From NCBI GenBank assembly GCA_035948415.1, contig DASZJD010000001.1, forward strand, positions 1 to 64,000: a stretch of 64,000 nt of DNA. Direction: 5' to 3'. The notes beneath the pieces are model-generated. The model saw only the letters and a program-made list of their open reading frames with translations, searched no databases and was not told where the DNA came from. Of this stretch, positions 16,970 through 25,868 are shown in pieces. The DNA comes from Acidimicrobiia bacterium (GTDB taxonomy: Bacteria > Actinomycetota > Acidimicrobiia > IMCC26256 > PALSA-555). Each line of letters starts with the position of its first letter. The stretch's first letter is position 1. A program made the position numbers and the translations under genes.

Positions 16970-18178
16970 CTAGTCGAGGTCGAGGCTCAGCATGCGAATC
17001 GCGTTGCCTCGACAGATCTTGGCGACGGTGTCGTCGTCGAGCCCGGCAAACATCTTCTCCGCCACCTCCTTGGTGTGCGGCCACGTCGAGTCGGTGTGCG
17101 GATAGTCGGTCTCGAAGGTGATGTTGTCGACGCCCACCTCGTCGAGGGACCGCAGCCCGTGCTGGTCCCGGAAGAAGCACCCGAAGATCTGGCGGTAGTA
17201 GTAGCTGGAGGGCGGGTCCGGCACCTGATCCCGCACCCCGCCCCAGGCCCGGTGCTCCTGCCAGACGTCGTCGGCGCGCTCGAGGATGTACGGGATCCAG
17301 CCGATCTGGCCCTCGGAGTAGGCGAGCTTGAGGTCGGGGTGCCGCACCAGCACGCCGGAGAACAGGAAGTCGCTCATCGAGGCCATGGCGTTGCCGAACG
17401 ACAGGGTGGCCTGCACCGCCGGGGGCGCGTCGGCCGACGTGGCCGGCATCTTCGACGACGACCCGATGTGCATGCACACCACCGTCCCGGTCTCGGCGCA
17501 GGCGGCGAGGAACGGGTCCCAGTCGCCCGAGTGGATGCTGGGCAGCCCGAGGTGGGCCGGGATCTCGCTGAAGCAGACGGCCCGGACGCCGCGCTCGGCG
17601 TTGCGCCGCACCTCCGCCACGCAGGCGTCGACGTCCCAGAGCGGCACGAGGGTGAGGGGCACGAGATGGCGGTCGCTGTCGCCGCACCACTCCTCGACCA
17701 TCCAGTCGTTGTAGGCCCGGACGCAGGCCATCGCCAGCTCCTTGTCCTGGGCCTCGGCGAAGGTCTGGCCGCAGAAGCGCGGGAAGGTCGGGAAGCAGAG
17801 GGACGCCTCGACGTGGTTCAGCAGCATGTCGTCGACGCGCGCCTTCGGGTCGTAGCAGCCGTCGCGCATCTCGTCGTAGGTGATCGGCGAGAGCGTCATG
17901 TCGTCCCGGTCGAACCCGACGGCGGCGATGTGGCGCTTCAACGGGACCACCAGGTCCTCGTAGAACCAGATGTCGCACGGCGGCGCGGCGTCGTCGAACT
18001 CGTGCTCGTACACGGCGGGGCCGACCATCCGCAGCCCGGCCAGCCCGTGACGCTCGACGCGCGGGCCCCGCTCGCGGAAGCGCTCCGGCAGCCACGTCGC
18101 CCAGACGTGGGCGGGCTCCACGACGTGGTCGTCGACGCTCACGATCATCGGGATCGTGGGGGTCTGGGTCGAGGCCAC
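16970..18178 (-). CDS. Amidohydrolase-2 (ACMSD-like) family metal hydrolase
   Basis: A 402-residue TIM-barrel protein of the amidohydrolase_2 family. The start is a GTG preceded by a GGAGGGAG ribosome site. The N-terminal SVDDHVVEP segment replaces the classic H-x-H pair by Asp-Asp-His, common in actinobacterial members. CMHIGSSSKMP and TFETDYPHTDSTWP carry later metal and catalytic residues. Related enzymes decarboxylate or hydrolyse aromatic and cyclic acids. Expression may be under a TetR-type regulator because a 15-bp palindrome lies 36 bases upstream. The substrate is unknown. Confidence 0.8.
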   Translation of the reverse strand: MASTQTPTIPMIVSVDDHVVEPAHVWATWLPERFRERGPRVERHGLAGLRMVGPAVYEHEFDDAAPPCDIWFYEDLVVPLKRHIAAVGFDRDDMTLSPITYDEMRDGCYDPKARVDDMLLNHVEASLCFPTFPRFCGQTFAEAQDKELAMACVRAYNDWMVEEWCGDSDRHLVPLTLVPLWDVDACVAEVRRNAERGVRAVCFSEIPAHLGLPSIHSGDWDPFLAACAETGTVVCMHIGSSSKMPATSADAPPAVQATLSFGNAMASMSDFLFSGVLVRHPDLKLAYSEGQIGWIPYILERADDVWQEHRAWGGVRDQVPDPPSSYYYRQIFGCFFRDQHGLRSLDEVGVDNITFETDYPHTDSTWPHTKEVAEKMFAGLDDDTVAKICRGNAIRMLSLDLD

Positions 18179-18214
18179 CGCATCTCCCTCCGCGAGCCGC
18201 CCTCTCGACCGAAC

Positions 18215-18229
18215 CTGACGGGTCGTCAG
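18215..18229. promoter_or_regulatory. Perfect 15-bp inverted repeat, candidate operator
   Basis: CTGACG-GGT-CGTCAG is a perfect palindrome with a 3-base centre, in the 67-bp gap between the MDR oxidoreductase stop and the amidohydrolase start. Its size and symmetry match TetR-family operators. No regulator gene is adjacent. Confidence 0.5.
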
Positions 18230-18245
18230 AGGATACCTGGGGGCC

Positions 18246-19265
18246 TCATCCGCTCGGGTCGGGACCGACGCGCACCATGAGCTTCCCGGTGTTCTCGCCG
18301 GTGAAGAGCATGTTCAACGCCCGCGGGGCCTGGTGGAGGCCGTCGACGATGTGGTCGCGCCAGCGGATCCGCCCCTCCTCCACCCACGCCACGAGCTGGA
18401 GCACCGCCTCGGGGAACCGGTCGAGGTAGTCGAGGACCAGGAACCCCTGCATGCGGGCGCGCTTCACGACCAGGTTCATGTAGGAGTGGATCGGGGCCGG
18501 GCGGTCGGACTCGTTGTAGGTCGAGATGGCGCCGCAGAGCGCGACGCGGGCGCCGATCGCGAGCTGGGTGAGGACGGTGTCGAGGGTGGCGCCGCCGACG
18601 TTGTCGAAGAACACGTCGATCCCCTCCGGGGCCAGCTCGTGAAGCCGGCGACCGACGTCCTCGGTGCGGTAGTTGACGGCGGCGTCGAACCCGAGCTCGC
18701 CGGTGAGCCAGTCGCACTTCTCGGGCGTGCCCGCGATCCCGATCACCCGCGCGCCCTGGATCTTGGCGATCTGGCCCGCCACCGACCCGGTGGCGCCGGC
18801 GGCGCCCGAGACCACGGCGGTGTCGCCGGGCTGCGGCTGGGCGACGTCGAGCATGCCGAAGTAGGCCGTGATGCCGGTGGTGCCGTAGACGCCGAGCAGG
18901 TGCGGGAGCGGGATGCCCGACGGCACCACCCGGGCGGTGACGTCGGGGCCGCAGGTGGCGTACTCCTGCCAGCCCAGCATCCCGAGCACCGGGGCGCCGA
19001 CGGGGTAGTCGTCGTTGCGGGACTCGACGACCTCGCCGACGGCGCCGCCCCGCATCACCTCGCCGAGCCGGACCGGCGGGAGGTAGCTCGGCTCCTCCCG
19101 GATCCACACCCGGTTCGTCGGGTCGATCGACAGGTAGGCGATCCGGACCCGGTACTCGCCCGGGGCGAGGTCGGCGAGCGGCTCCTCCACGACCTCGAAG
19201 GTGGCGTCGTCCACCAGGCCGACCGGGCGCTGCCGCAGGCGGACCTGCCGGTTGGCGGGCGACAC
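18246..19265 (-). CDS. Zinc-free MDR-superfamily NADP-dependent oxidoreductase
   Basis: A 339-residue medium-chain dehydrogenase/reductase of the CurA/prostaglandin-reductase type. It opens with NRQVRLRQRPVG and has SIDPTNRVWIRE, GVYGTTGITAYFGML and a Rossmann motif VVSGAAGATGSVAGQIAKI at about 150. No zinc-binding Cys/His set is visible. Such enzymes reduce activated double bonds of enones or quinones with NADPH. GTG start. It is followed downstream by the amidohydrolase but separated by a palindrome, so they are probably independent transcripts. Confidence 0.87.
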   Translation of the reverse strand: MSPANRQVRLRQRPVGLVDDATFEVVEEPLADLAPGEYRVRIAYLSIDPTNRVWIREEPSYLPPVRLGEVMRGGAVGEVVESRNDDYPVGAPVLGMLGWQEYATCGPDVTARVVPSGIPLPHLLGVYGTTGITAYFGMLDVAQPQPGDTAVVSGAAGATGSVAGQIAKIQGARVIGIAGTPEKCDWLTGELGFDAAVNYRTEDVGRRLHELAPEGIDVFFDNVGGATLDTVLTQLAIGARVALCGAISTYNESDRPAPIHSYMNLVVKRARMQGFLVLDYLDRFPEAVLQLVAWVEEGRIRWRDHIVDGLHQAPRALNMLFTGENTGKLMVRVGPDPSG

Positions 19266-19275
19266 GACGCGATGT

Positions 19276-20121
19276 CTACTCGGTGCGGGAGAAGAGGCGC
19301 ACGGCCAGCGCCAGCATCAGCGTGCCGAAGGTCACGGTGAGGAGCGCGTCGGCCCACAGCGGCACGGTCCAGCTGAAGATCGTGAGCGGCGCGATTCCAG
19401 GCAGCAGCACCCTTCGGATGGCGTCGACGCCGTACGTCGCGGGGTTCAGCCGGGTCACGACGCCGAGCCACGCGGGCAGGGCGACGAGGGGGAAGATCGC
19501 CCCCGAGAGGAAGAGCATCGGCTGCAGCACGAGCGCCATGACCATCTGGAAGCTCTCCATGCGCTGCATGCGGCTGGCCACGACGATGCCGAACGCGGTG
19601 AGGGCGAAGGCGAGCAGGAGCAGGAAGCCGACCATCGAGAAGAAGCGCCCGACGGTCAGGTCGACGCCGACCGCCGGCGCGGCCACGACGAGGATCAGGC
19701 CCTGCACGACCGCCACCGAGCCGCCGCCGAGCGCCTTGCCGAGGACGAGCGACGAACGAGACACGGGCGCGACCAGCATCTCGCGCATGAACCCGAACTC
19801 GCGGTCCCAGACGATGGCGATGGCCGAGAACAGCGACGACGTGAGCACCGACATGGCGAGGATGCCGGGGAACAGGTACTGCTGGTAGTCGACGCCGCCG
19901 GCGCGTTGCGAGCCGATCAGGTGCTGGAGACCGGCGCCGAGGACGAAGAGGAACAGCAGCGGCTGGGCCACGCCGGTGACGATCCGCGTCGGTGTCCGCT
20001 TGAGCCGGATCAGGTCGCGGACCCACACCATGATGATGGCGCGCAGGTTCCGCACGAGGGCGCCCTCGCGGCGGACCCCGAGCGGCGCGGGGACGGTCGT
20101 CGAGAGGGTGGTGTCGGCCAC
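19276..20121 (-). CDS. ABC-2 type transporter permease (DrrB-like)
   Basis: A 281-residue membrane protein with about six predicted helices. The signature region GILAMSVLTSSLFSAIAIVWDREFGFMREMLVAPVSRSSLVLGKALGGG is the canonical ABC-2 motif between the second and third helix. Its GTG start follows directly on the stop of the ATPase gene with no gap, so the two subunits are translationally coupled. Such pairs export hydrophobic drugs or lipids (DrrAB type). The real substrate is unknown. Confidence 0.9.
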   Translation of the reverse strand: MADTTLSTTVPAPLGVRREGALVRNLRAIIMVWVRDLIRLKRTPTRIVTGVAQPLLFLFVLGAGLQHLIGSQRAGGVDYQQYLFPGILAMSVLTSSLFSAIAIVWDREFGFMREMLVAPVSRSSLVLGKALGGGSVAVVQGLILVVAAPAVGVDLTVGRFFSMVGFLLLLAFALTAFGIVVASRMQRMESFQMVMALVLQPMLFLSGAIFPLVALPAWLGVVTRLNPATYGVDAIRRVLLPGIAPLTIFSWTVPLWADALLTVTFGTLMLALAVRLFSRTE

Positions 20122-21108
20122 TCAGGTCCTCCGGAACCCGCGCACCATGGCGTTCATCCGGAACTGGTCGGCCGTGCCGGCGTCGGCGTCCCGGAGCTCG
20201 CGACCCGTGTACTCCATGAACACGTCGTCGAGGCTCGGCCGCCGGACGTTGACGCTGCGCACGCCGGCTCGCAGGTGCTCGAACATGCGCGGCACGAAGC
20301 CCTCGCCGTCGGGCACCCGGAAGCGCACGCCCTCCTCGGTCGTCTCGACGTCGAGGCCGAAGCCGTCGCGGAGGGCCCGGCTCGCGGCCTCGTCGTCGCT
20401 CGTGGCGACGGTGACGGTGTCGGCCCCGATCGATGCCTTCAGCGCGTCCGGGGTGTCGATGGCGACGATCCGGCCCTGGTCGATGATCGCGATCCGGTCG
20501 CAGCGCTCGGCCTCGTCCATGTAGTGCGTGGTGAGGAACATGGTGGTCGACTGGCGTCGGCGGAGGCTGTCCACGTAGCTCCAGATGTGCTGGCGGGTCT
20601 GGGGGTCCAGCCCGATGGTCGGCTCGTCGAGGAAGAGGACCCGAGGCGCGTGCATGAGGCCGCGGGCGATCTCGAGCCGCCGCTTCATGCCGCCCGAGTA
20701 GAAGCGCACCTGCTGGTCGGCGCGCTCGCTGAGCCCGACCATGTCGAGGAGGGGTCGGGCCCGCTCCCGCACCTCCGAGGGCGGCACGCCGTAGAGCACG
20801 GCGTGGAAGCGAAGGTTCTCCGCCCCGGTCAGGTAGTCGTCGAGGGTGACCTCCTGGAAGACGAGGCCGATGCTGGCGCGGACCGCGGCCTGCTCGAGGA
20901 CGACGTCCCGGCCCGCGACCCGAGCGATCCCGGCGGTGGGTTCGAGCAGCGTGCAGAGGATCGAGATGGTCGTGGTCTTGCCGGCGCCGTTCGGCCCCAG
21001 GAAGCCGAAGAGCTCGCCGGGCTCCACGGTGAATGAGACGTCGTCGACCGCCGCGAACCCCCCGAACCGCTTGACGAGGCCGTCGACCACGACCGCCGGC
21101 TCGCTCAC
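20122..21108 (-). CDS. ABC transporter ATP-binding protein (DrrA-like)
   Basis: A 328-residue ATPase. Walker A is GPNGAGKTTT at about residues 38-47, the ABC signature YSGGMKRRLEIARGL at about 137-151, Walker B VLFLDEPTIGLD, and the switch His lies in MFLTTHYMDEAERCD. The C-terminal extension of about 90 residues (from about 230) with MFEHLRAGVRSVNVRRPSLDDVFMEYTGREL is typical of DrrA-type drug exporters and includes the PSLDDVF motif. It precedes and abuts its permease. Confidence 0.93.
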   Translation of the reverse strand: MSEPAVVVDGLVKRFGGFAAVDDVSFTVEPGELFGFLGPNGAGKTTTISILCTLLEPTAGIARVAGRDVVLEQAAVRASIGLVFQEVTLDDYLTGAENLRFHAVLYGVPPSEVRERARPLLDMVGLSERADQQVRFYSGGMKRRLEIARGLMHAPRVLFLDEPTIGLDPQTRQHIWSYVDSLRRRQSTTMFLTTHYMDEAERCDRIAIIDQGRIVAIDTPDALKASIGADTVTVATSDDEAASRALRDGFGLDVETTEEGVRFRVPDGEGFVPRMFEHLRAGVRSVNVRRPSLDDVFMEYTGRELRDADAGTADQFRMNAMVRGFRRT

Positions 21109-21263
21109 GGCGTCACCGCGCCCGTCGTCGCGGCTCGACGAGCCGCGCCGTGAGCCGCGGGAGCACGAATCCTTCCTCCGGACCGGATCGTGGGATTCTT
21201 CCAGACGATCGCGACCGGCCGTGTCGTCGTCTCGAGGGTGGGGGCCGCCGCCGTCGGACCGGT

Positions 21264-21269
21264 TAGCGT
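21264..21269 (+). promoter_or_regulatory. -10 box of a predicted leaderless thioesterase mRNA
   Basis: TAGCGT ends 9 bases before the GTG at 21279, leaving no room for a ribosome binding site. This is consistent with a leaderless transcript; no convincing -35 was found. Confidence 0.4.
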
Positions 21270-21278
21270 CGCCCGCCG

Positions 21279-22124
21279 GTGGACATGCTCGAGTTCTACG
21301 ACCTCGTCCCGACCGACGACCCCCGGCGGTGGCGGCTCCCGGTCGTGCGCGCGCTGTGCTCCGGCATGGGCGGGCTCTTCGGCGGGGCCGCGCTCGGCGC
21401 CTCGGTCGAGGTGCTCGAGCGAGTCACCGGTCGTCCGCTGGTCTGGGCGACCGCCCAGTACCTCGCCTTCGCGCGGCCGCCCGACGTCGTCGAGCTCGAG
21501 GTGGTCGAGGCGGCGCGAGGGCACCAGTCGTCGCAGGGCCGCGTCCTGGCCCGCGTCGACGGGCGTGAGATCTTCACCGTCGTGGGCGCGCTCGGGCGTC
21601 GTCACCTGGACTGGTCCGGGTCGTGGGCGGTCCGACCCGACGTCCCCCCGGTCGCCGAGAGCCCGGTGCGGCCCGTCGCGCCCCACCATCGCGGCACGAT
21701 CGCCGAGCGCCTGGAGATGCGGCTCGCCAACGCCCGGCCCCTCGAGGCTCTGGACGGCACGCCCGGCGACGGCCGCAGCGCGCTGTGGGCCCGCCTCCCG
21801 GGGATCCCGGCGACCGGCGCGGCGCTGGCGGTCGTCGCCGACTACGTGCCGTTCGGCATCGGCCAGGCCCTCGGGCACCCGACGTCGAGCAACAGCCTCG
21901 ACAACACCCTCCGCATCGTGCGCCCCTCGCACCGTCACCCGACCGAGTGGGTCCTCGCCGACGTGCGCGTGCAGGCGGTTGCCGACGGCTTCGGTCACGG
22001 CGTCGTCCACCTCTGGGCGGAGGACGGCACGCTGCTCGCCACCGCCAGCCAGTCGACGATCGTCCGCCGCCGGCGCCGCGAGGGCGGCGCCGATCCTGAT
22101 CCCGAGCCCGCGACCGTGACCTGA
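21279..22124 (+). CDS. Acyl-CoA thioesterase (double hot-dog, TesB-like)
   Basis: A 281-residue thioesterase-family protein with two hot-dog halves. The first contains GMGGLFGGAALGASVEVLERVTGRPLVWATAQYL; the second contains HPTSSNSLDNTLRIV and EWVLADVRVQAVADGFGHGVVHLWAEDGTLLATASQS, the typical TesB ending. It hydrolyses acyl-CoA esters by family, but chain length is not predictable. The GTG at 21279 is 6 bases ahead of an ATG, so either may be used. It is followed by the LLM oxidoreductase 17 bases on, probably in one transcript. Confidence 0.82.
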   Translation: MDMLEFYDLVPTDDPRRWRLPVVRALCSGMGGLFGGAALGASVEVLERVTGRPLVWATAQYLAFARPPDVVELEVVEAARGHQSSQGRVLARVDGREIFTVVGALGRRHLDWSGSWAVRPDVPPVAESPVRPVAPHHRGTIAERLEMRLANARPLEALDGTPGDGRSALWARLPGIPATGAALAVVADYVPFGIGQALGHPTSSNSLDNTLRIVRPSHRHPTEWVLADVRVQAVADGFGHGVVHLWAEDGTLLATASQSTIVRRRRREGGADPDPEPATVT

Positions 22125-22141
22125 CCCCCGGAGGTGCGCCG

Positions 22142-23119
22142 ATGACTGTCCCCGCCCGGTACGGCGTCACCGTCCCCCTGCCCGGCATCCCGCTCCACGA
22201 CCACCGGCACTGGTACGAGGAGATCGCCGGGCTCGGGTACACCGACGTGTGGTCGGCCGAGGCCGGCGCGACCGACGCGTTCACGCCGCTCGTCCTGGCG
22301 GCGGCGTGGACGCCACAGCTGCGCCTCGGCACCGCGATCGTGCCCGTGTACACGCGGGGCGCGGCGACGCTGGCCCAGTCGGTGGCGGCGATGTGCGACG
22401 CCGCACCGGGGCGGTTCGCGCTCGGGCTCGGGACGTCGTCGGACGTGATCGTCGAGCGGTGGAACGCGATCCCCTTCGAGAAGCCCTACCACCGGGTGCG
22501 GGACACGATTCGGTTCCTGCGCGCCGCGCTCCCCGGCGAGAAGGTCACCGCCGAGTACGAGACGTTCGCGGTGCGGGGCTTCCGCCTCGAGACGCCGGTG
22601 GCCGAGATGCCTCCCATCCTCGTCGCCGCGCTGCGGCCGGGCATGCTCCGCCTGGCTGGGCGCGAGGGCGACGGCGCCATCATCAACTGGCTCTCGGCTG
22701 AGGACGTGAAGACCGTCGTCCCGCACGTCGGCGCCGACAAGGAGATCGTGGCCCGGATCTTCGTGCTGCCGACCGAGGACCGGGAGCTCGTGCGTCTCGT
22801 CGGCCGGCGGGCCATCGCCGCCTACCTGAACGTGCCCGTCTACGCCGCCTTCCACCAGTGGCTGGGTCGCGGCGAGCAGCTCGAGCCGATGTGGCAGGCC
22901 TGGCGAGCCGGGGACCGGGCCGCCGCGATCGAGGCCATCCCCGAGTCGCTCGTCGACGAGCTCCTCGTCCACGGCTCGGCCGCCGAGTGCCGCGAGCACC
23001 TGGCCCGCTACGCCGCCAACGGGGTCACCACGCCGGCGCCCGCCATCCTGGGTCTCGGCGCTGACCACCTGCGCGATGCGCTGCGCGAGCTGGCCCCGGG
23101 CGCGAGCCCGGCCGACTGA
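22142..23119 (+). CDS. LLM-class (luciferase-like) F420-dependent oxidoreductase
   Basis: A 325-residue TIM-barrel protein of the bacterial luciferase-like family. It begins RYGVTVPLPGIPL and continues GYTDVWSAEAGATDAFTPLVLAAAWTPQLRLGTAIVPVYTRGAATLAQSVAAMCDAAPGRFALGLGTSSDVIVERWNAIPFEKP, a recognisable cofactor and substrate face. Actinobacterial members of this subgroup use F420 rather than FMN, and F420 synthesis genes are present at 52875-55125. A good ribosome site (GGAGG) precedes the ATG. The substrate is unknown. The upstream thioesterase is likely co-transcribed, which suggests acyl or lipid metabolism. Confidence 0.85.
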   Translation: MTVPARYGVTVPLPGIPLHDHRHWYEEIAGLGYTDVWSAEAGATDAFTPLVLAAAWTPQLRLGTAIVPVYTRGAATLAQSVAAMCDAAPGRFALGLGTSSDVIVERWNAIPFEKPYHRVRDTIRFLRAALPGEKVTAEYETFAVRGFRLETPVAEMPPILVAALRPGMLRLAGREGDGAIINWLSAEDVKTVVPHVGADKEIVARIFVLPTEDRELVRLVGRRAIAAYLNVPVYAAFHQWLGRGEQLEPMWQAWRAGDRAAAIEAIPESLVDELLVHGSAAECREHLARYAANGVTTPAPAILGLGADHLRDALRELAPGASPAD

Positions 23120-23135
23120 CCCGGACCGGGGCCGG

Positions 23136-23864
23136 TCAGGTGGCGCGCGCGGGCAGGCTGCGGTGACGGATGCGGGCCAGGCGCAGCGATGCGAGCGCGC
23201 GGACCGCCCACCAGCCGGGGTCCAGGTCGCCGCGTGCCCGCGCGAACCGGGCTGACGTCGGCGCGGCGTGGTGGTTGTTGTGCAGGCCCTCCCCCGCGGT
23301 GATGAGGGCGAGCAGCCGGCCGTTCGTGGCCGAGTTCGGGTGGGGCCGCCGCCCGACCGTGTGGCCGACGGCGTTGATCGATCCGGACAGGCCGAGGTAG
23401 CTGACCAGGTGGACGCCGGCGGCGAGGAGGCCCGTCGGCCAGCCCAGCAGCAGGCAGAGGATGGTGACCCCGATCCCGAGCCCGAGCCAGGCCCGGTCGA
23501 AGAGCCACCGGTCGAGGACGTCGGCCGGCAGGTCGCGGGCGTACCGGGAGACCGTCACCCCGTCGCGGGCGGTGCGCCGGTAGAGGGCGGCGTTCGCGAG
23601 CTGCACCCGCCAGAAGCCGAGCACGGCCGGCGAGTGGGGGTCATCGGCGGTGTCGGTGGACGAGTGGTGGCGGCGATGGACCGCGGCCCACTCGCGCGGC
23701 TTCATCCCGGTGGTGATCCAGATGAAGAAGCGGAGCGCCCCCGTGGCCACCGGGTGGAGCGTGATCGCCCGGTGCGCGAGGCCCCGGTGGAGGTAGACGG
23801 TGGTGGCGAGGATCGCCGCCTGCGCGACGACGAGCCCGACGACGAGAGCGGTGATGACGTGCAC
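23136..23864 (-). CDS. Membrane fatty acid desaturase (acyl-CoA delta-9 type)
   Basis: A 242-residue di-iron desaturase with the three histidine boxes: HRGLAH at 26-31, HRRHH at 63-67 and HNNHH near residue 192, the last in EGLHNNHHAAPTSARFA. Four to five membrane helices lie between the boxes. By family it introduces a cis double bond in acyl chains using molecular oxygen. It is shorter than typical fusions and carries no cytochrome b5 domain. The gene converges on the LLM gene with a 16-base gap; GACCGG-GG-CCGGTC at 23124-23137 may end both transcripts. Confidence 0.9.
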   Translation of the reverse strand: MHVITALVVGLVVAQAAILATTVYLHRGLAHRAITLHPVATGALRFFIWITTGMKPREWAAVHRRHHSSTDTADDPHSPAVLGFWRVQLANAALYRRTARDGVTVSRYARDLPADVLDRWLFDRAWLGLGIGVTILCLLLGWPTGLLAAGVHLVSYLGLSGSINAVGHTVGRRPHPNSATNGRLLALITAGEGLHNNHHAAPTSARFARARGDLDPGWWAVRALASLRLARIRHRSLPARAT

Positions 23865-23927
23865 ACGGGCAACGTAGCGGGCCGAGGCGGCCGGGCGCCG
23901 AACCGGCGGTGACCGGCTCCTGAACGC

Positions 23928-24656
23928 TCAGAACGCGGCGTGGGCGAGGAAGCCGTCGAGGACCGATCGGGTCCCGAGGACCTCGACGCGCTCGGGCTCG
24001 AACCGGCGCAGGAGGACGAGGAGCAGATCGGACGCCGGGCCGCGCACGGCGACGTCGCCCTTGGCGTGACGCCGCTCGATGGCGGGGCCGGCCTCGGTGA
24101 GGGTGACGAGCCACTCGCCCGCTTCGTCGGTGCAGTGCAGGTGCAGCGTCTCGCCGTCGCCAGACGGGGGCTCGGCCCCGGGTCGGAAGGCGAGCAGCGC
24201 CAGCCACTCGTCGATGCCGTCGGCCGCGAGCGCGGCCGGCACGGGCGTCGGCGGCCCCGCCGCCAGCTCGGCGTCGACCCGATGGATGGCGGTCTCGTGG
24301 GCCTGGCGGCGCTGCCAGAAGCCGACCGTCCGGTCGGGCGCCCACGTCCAGGCCGGGTCGCTGGCGGGCCGGTCGAGGACCTCGACGAGGCGCGCCGCGC
24401 CGGCGCGGACCCACGCTGGCAGCTGGTCGCCGCTCGGGGGCTTCGGGAGCCCGGCCGGCGACACCGGCTCGGTCGCCTCGACGCAGGTGGCCGCCCATCG
24501 GTGCACGCGGCCCATGTGGCCGAGCAGCGCCCCCACGTCCCAGTCCGGGCACGAGGGGACCGACGCGTCGACGCCGGCCCGCTCGGCCGCGGCGACGAGC
24601 GCGTCGGCCTCGTCGCGAATGGCGGCGCGGTAGGCGTCGGGCGCGAGCAGCGGCAC
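23928..24656 (-). CDS. MDMPI/DinB-fold protein (TIGR03083-type maleylpyruvate isomerase family)
   Basis: A 242-residue protein from a GTG start. The N-terminal region SCPDWDVGALLGHMGRVHRWA is the family metal-site motif. WQRRQAHETAIHRVDAELAAG carries the second His pair, and a C-terminal sterol-carrier-like domain spans about 150-242 (LHLHCTDEAGEWLVTLTEAG, then GDVAVRGPASDLLLVLLRR). Actinobacterial members are thought to act in mycothiol-dependent chemistry; the substrate is unknown. It lies 11 bases after the SRAP stop and may be in one transcript with SRAP and DUF3052. Confidence 0.85.
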   Translation of the reverse strand: MPLLAPDAYRAAIRDEADALVAAAERAGVDASVPSCPDWDVGALLGHMGRVHRWAATCVEATEPVSPAGLPKPPSGDQLPAWVRAGAARLVEVLDRPASDPAWTWAPDRTVGFWQRRQAHETAIHRVDAELAAGPPTPVPAALAADGIDEWLALLAFRPGAEPPSGDGETLHLHCTDEAGEWLVTLTEAGPAIERRHAKGDVAVRGPASDLLLVLLRRFEPERVEVLGTRSVLDGFLAHAAF

Positions 24657-24667
24657 GGCGGGCGAGC

Positions 24668-25417
24668 CTACGGGACGGCCATCGGGTCGACGGGCCGCAC
24701 GAGGTCGGCGTCCTTGTCGACGACGCGGTTCACGCGGCTCGACACCGTGTAGGCCTCGAGCCCGTCGTCGGGCGCGGGCACGAGCAGACGCTCGAGCGCC
24801 TCGAGGCGGTCCTCGTCGGCCGGTCGCGGCGCGAGCCAGGCGCCCCAGGCCTCCTCGGGCAGCAGGACGGGCATGCGGTCGTGGATCGGCGCGACGAGCC
24901 GGTTGGCGCCGGTGGTGACGATGGCGCACGAGCGGAGCCAGCCGTCCTCGTCCCCCACCGCGCCGGCGAGCTCGTCCGGCACCCGCCACACCGACCAGAG
25001 ACCCGCGAACGCCAGCGGCTCGCCGTCGCGCCGGTGGATGAACACCGGCTCCTTCTGCGGCCGCGAGGACGGCGGCGCCGGCTCGAGGCGACGCCACTCG
25101 TAGAAGCCGTCGGCCGGGATGATGCAGCGGCGCTTCGCGAAGGCGCGGCGGTGCCGGGTGGCGAGCGTCTCGGCACGGGCGTTGATCATCCGGTCGCCGA
25201 CGGACGGGTCCTTCGCGCCCGGGGGGACGAGCCCCCACCGCAGCCGGGACAGCACCCGTCGGGTCGCGTCGCCGCTGTCGCGCTCGCGGACGGCGAGCAC
25301 GTTCTCGCGAGGCGCCACGTTGTAGTCGGGTGTGTGCCCGTCGGCGTTGACGTCGTCGACGTGGAACCGCTCCGCGAGCAGCGTCGGCGACGACGCGACG
25401 ACGAAGCGCCCGCACAT
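24668..25417 (-). CDS. SRAP-domain peptidase/DNA crosslink protein (YedK/HMCES family)
   Basis: A 249-residue SRAP protein whose ATG directly precedes Cys2 in MCGRFV, the catalytic nucleophile exposed after Met removal. ADGFYEW holds the catalytic Glu and APIHDRMPVLL the conserved His. The family forms a thiazolidine crosslink with abasic sites in single-stranded DNA and so shields them. The start codon overlaps the stop of DUF3052 by 1 base (TGATG), so the two are coupled. Length and motif spacing are normal. Confidence 0.93.
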   Translation of the reverse strand: MCGRFVVASSPTLLAERFHVDDVNADGHTPDYNVAPRENVLAVRERDSGDATRRVLSRLRWGLVPPGAKDPSVGDRMINARAETLATRHRRAFAKRRCIIPADGFYEWRRLEPAPPSSRPQKEPVFIHRRDGEPLAFAGLWSVWRVPDELAGAVGDEDGWLRSCAIVTTGANRLVAPIHDRMPVLLPEEAWGAWLAPRPADEDRLEALERLLVPAPDDGLEAYTVSSRVNRVVDKDADLVRPVDPMAVP

Positions 25418-25845
25418 CAGCGGGGGCGGTCGGCGACGCGGTAGACGAAGCGGAGCCCGGACCAGGTGCCGTCGATCGCCGCCACCTTGTTGTCGACGAG
25501 ACCGTCGCGGAGCCCGACCTCGCGCACCGAGTTCTCGGTGAGGTCGGTCGCGACCCCCGAGGTCCGCTTCGGCCAGGCGATCCACAGCCCGCCGTGGGCC
25601 TCGAGGCCGCGGTGCAGGACCGGGAACCGGCGGGCGAGCTCGGCCCGCCGGGTGACGAAGAACACGACGACGTCGAGCCGGCCCCGGGCCTGGGTGCGCA
25701 GCCGCGCCCCCGGCGGCAGGTGCAGCGTCTCGGCGAAGCCGTTCGGCGCCGCGACCACCGCGACGCACTGCCCGGGACGGATCCCGAGCTTTCGCGCCAG
25801 CGGCGTACCGGAGTATCCGACCACGGAGCCACGCTGCTCGCCCAC
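25417..25845 (-). CDS. DUF3052 family protein
   Basis: About 142 residues from a GTG start (VGEQRGSVVGYSGTPLARKLGI). The family pattern is clear: GYSGTPLARKLGIRPGQ, DVVVFFVTRRAELARRFP, GLWIAWPKRTSGVATDLTENSVREVGLRDGLVDNKVAAIDGTWSGLRFVYR. The function is not established. A longer upstream in-frame opening runs through the MFS gene in another frame and is not real. It overlaps SRAP by one base and may share its role. Confidence 0.85.
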   Translation of the reverse strand: MGEQRGSVVGYSGTPLARKLGIRPGQCVAVVAAPNGFAETLHLPPGARLRTQARGRLDVVVFFVTRRAELARRFPVLHRGLEAHGGLWIAWPKRTSGVATDLTENSVREVGLRDGLVDNKVAAIDGTWSGLRFVYRVADRPR

Positions 25846-25868
25846 GGCCCTCGCCGTCAACACCGCGT

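Noticed and set aside
23124-23137. Bidirectional terminator between LLM and desaturase genes
   Set aside because: Only a 6-bp GC stem with a 2-base loop and no U tract; too weak to list as a feature.
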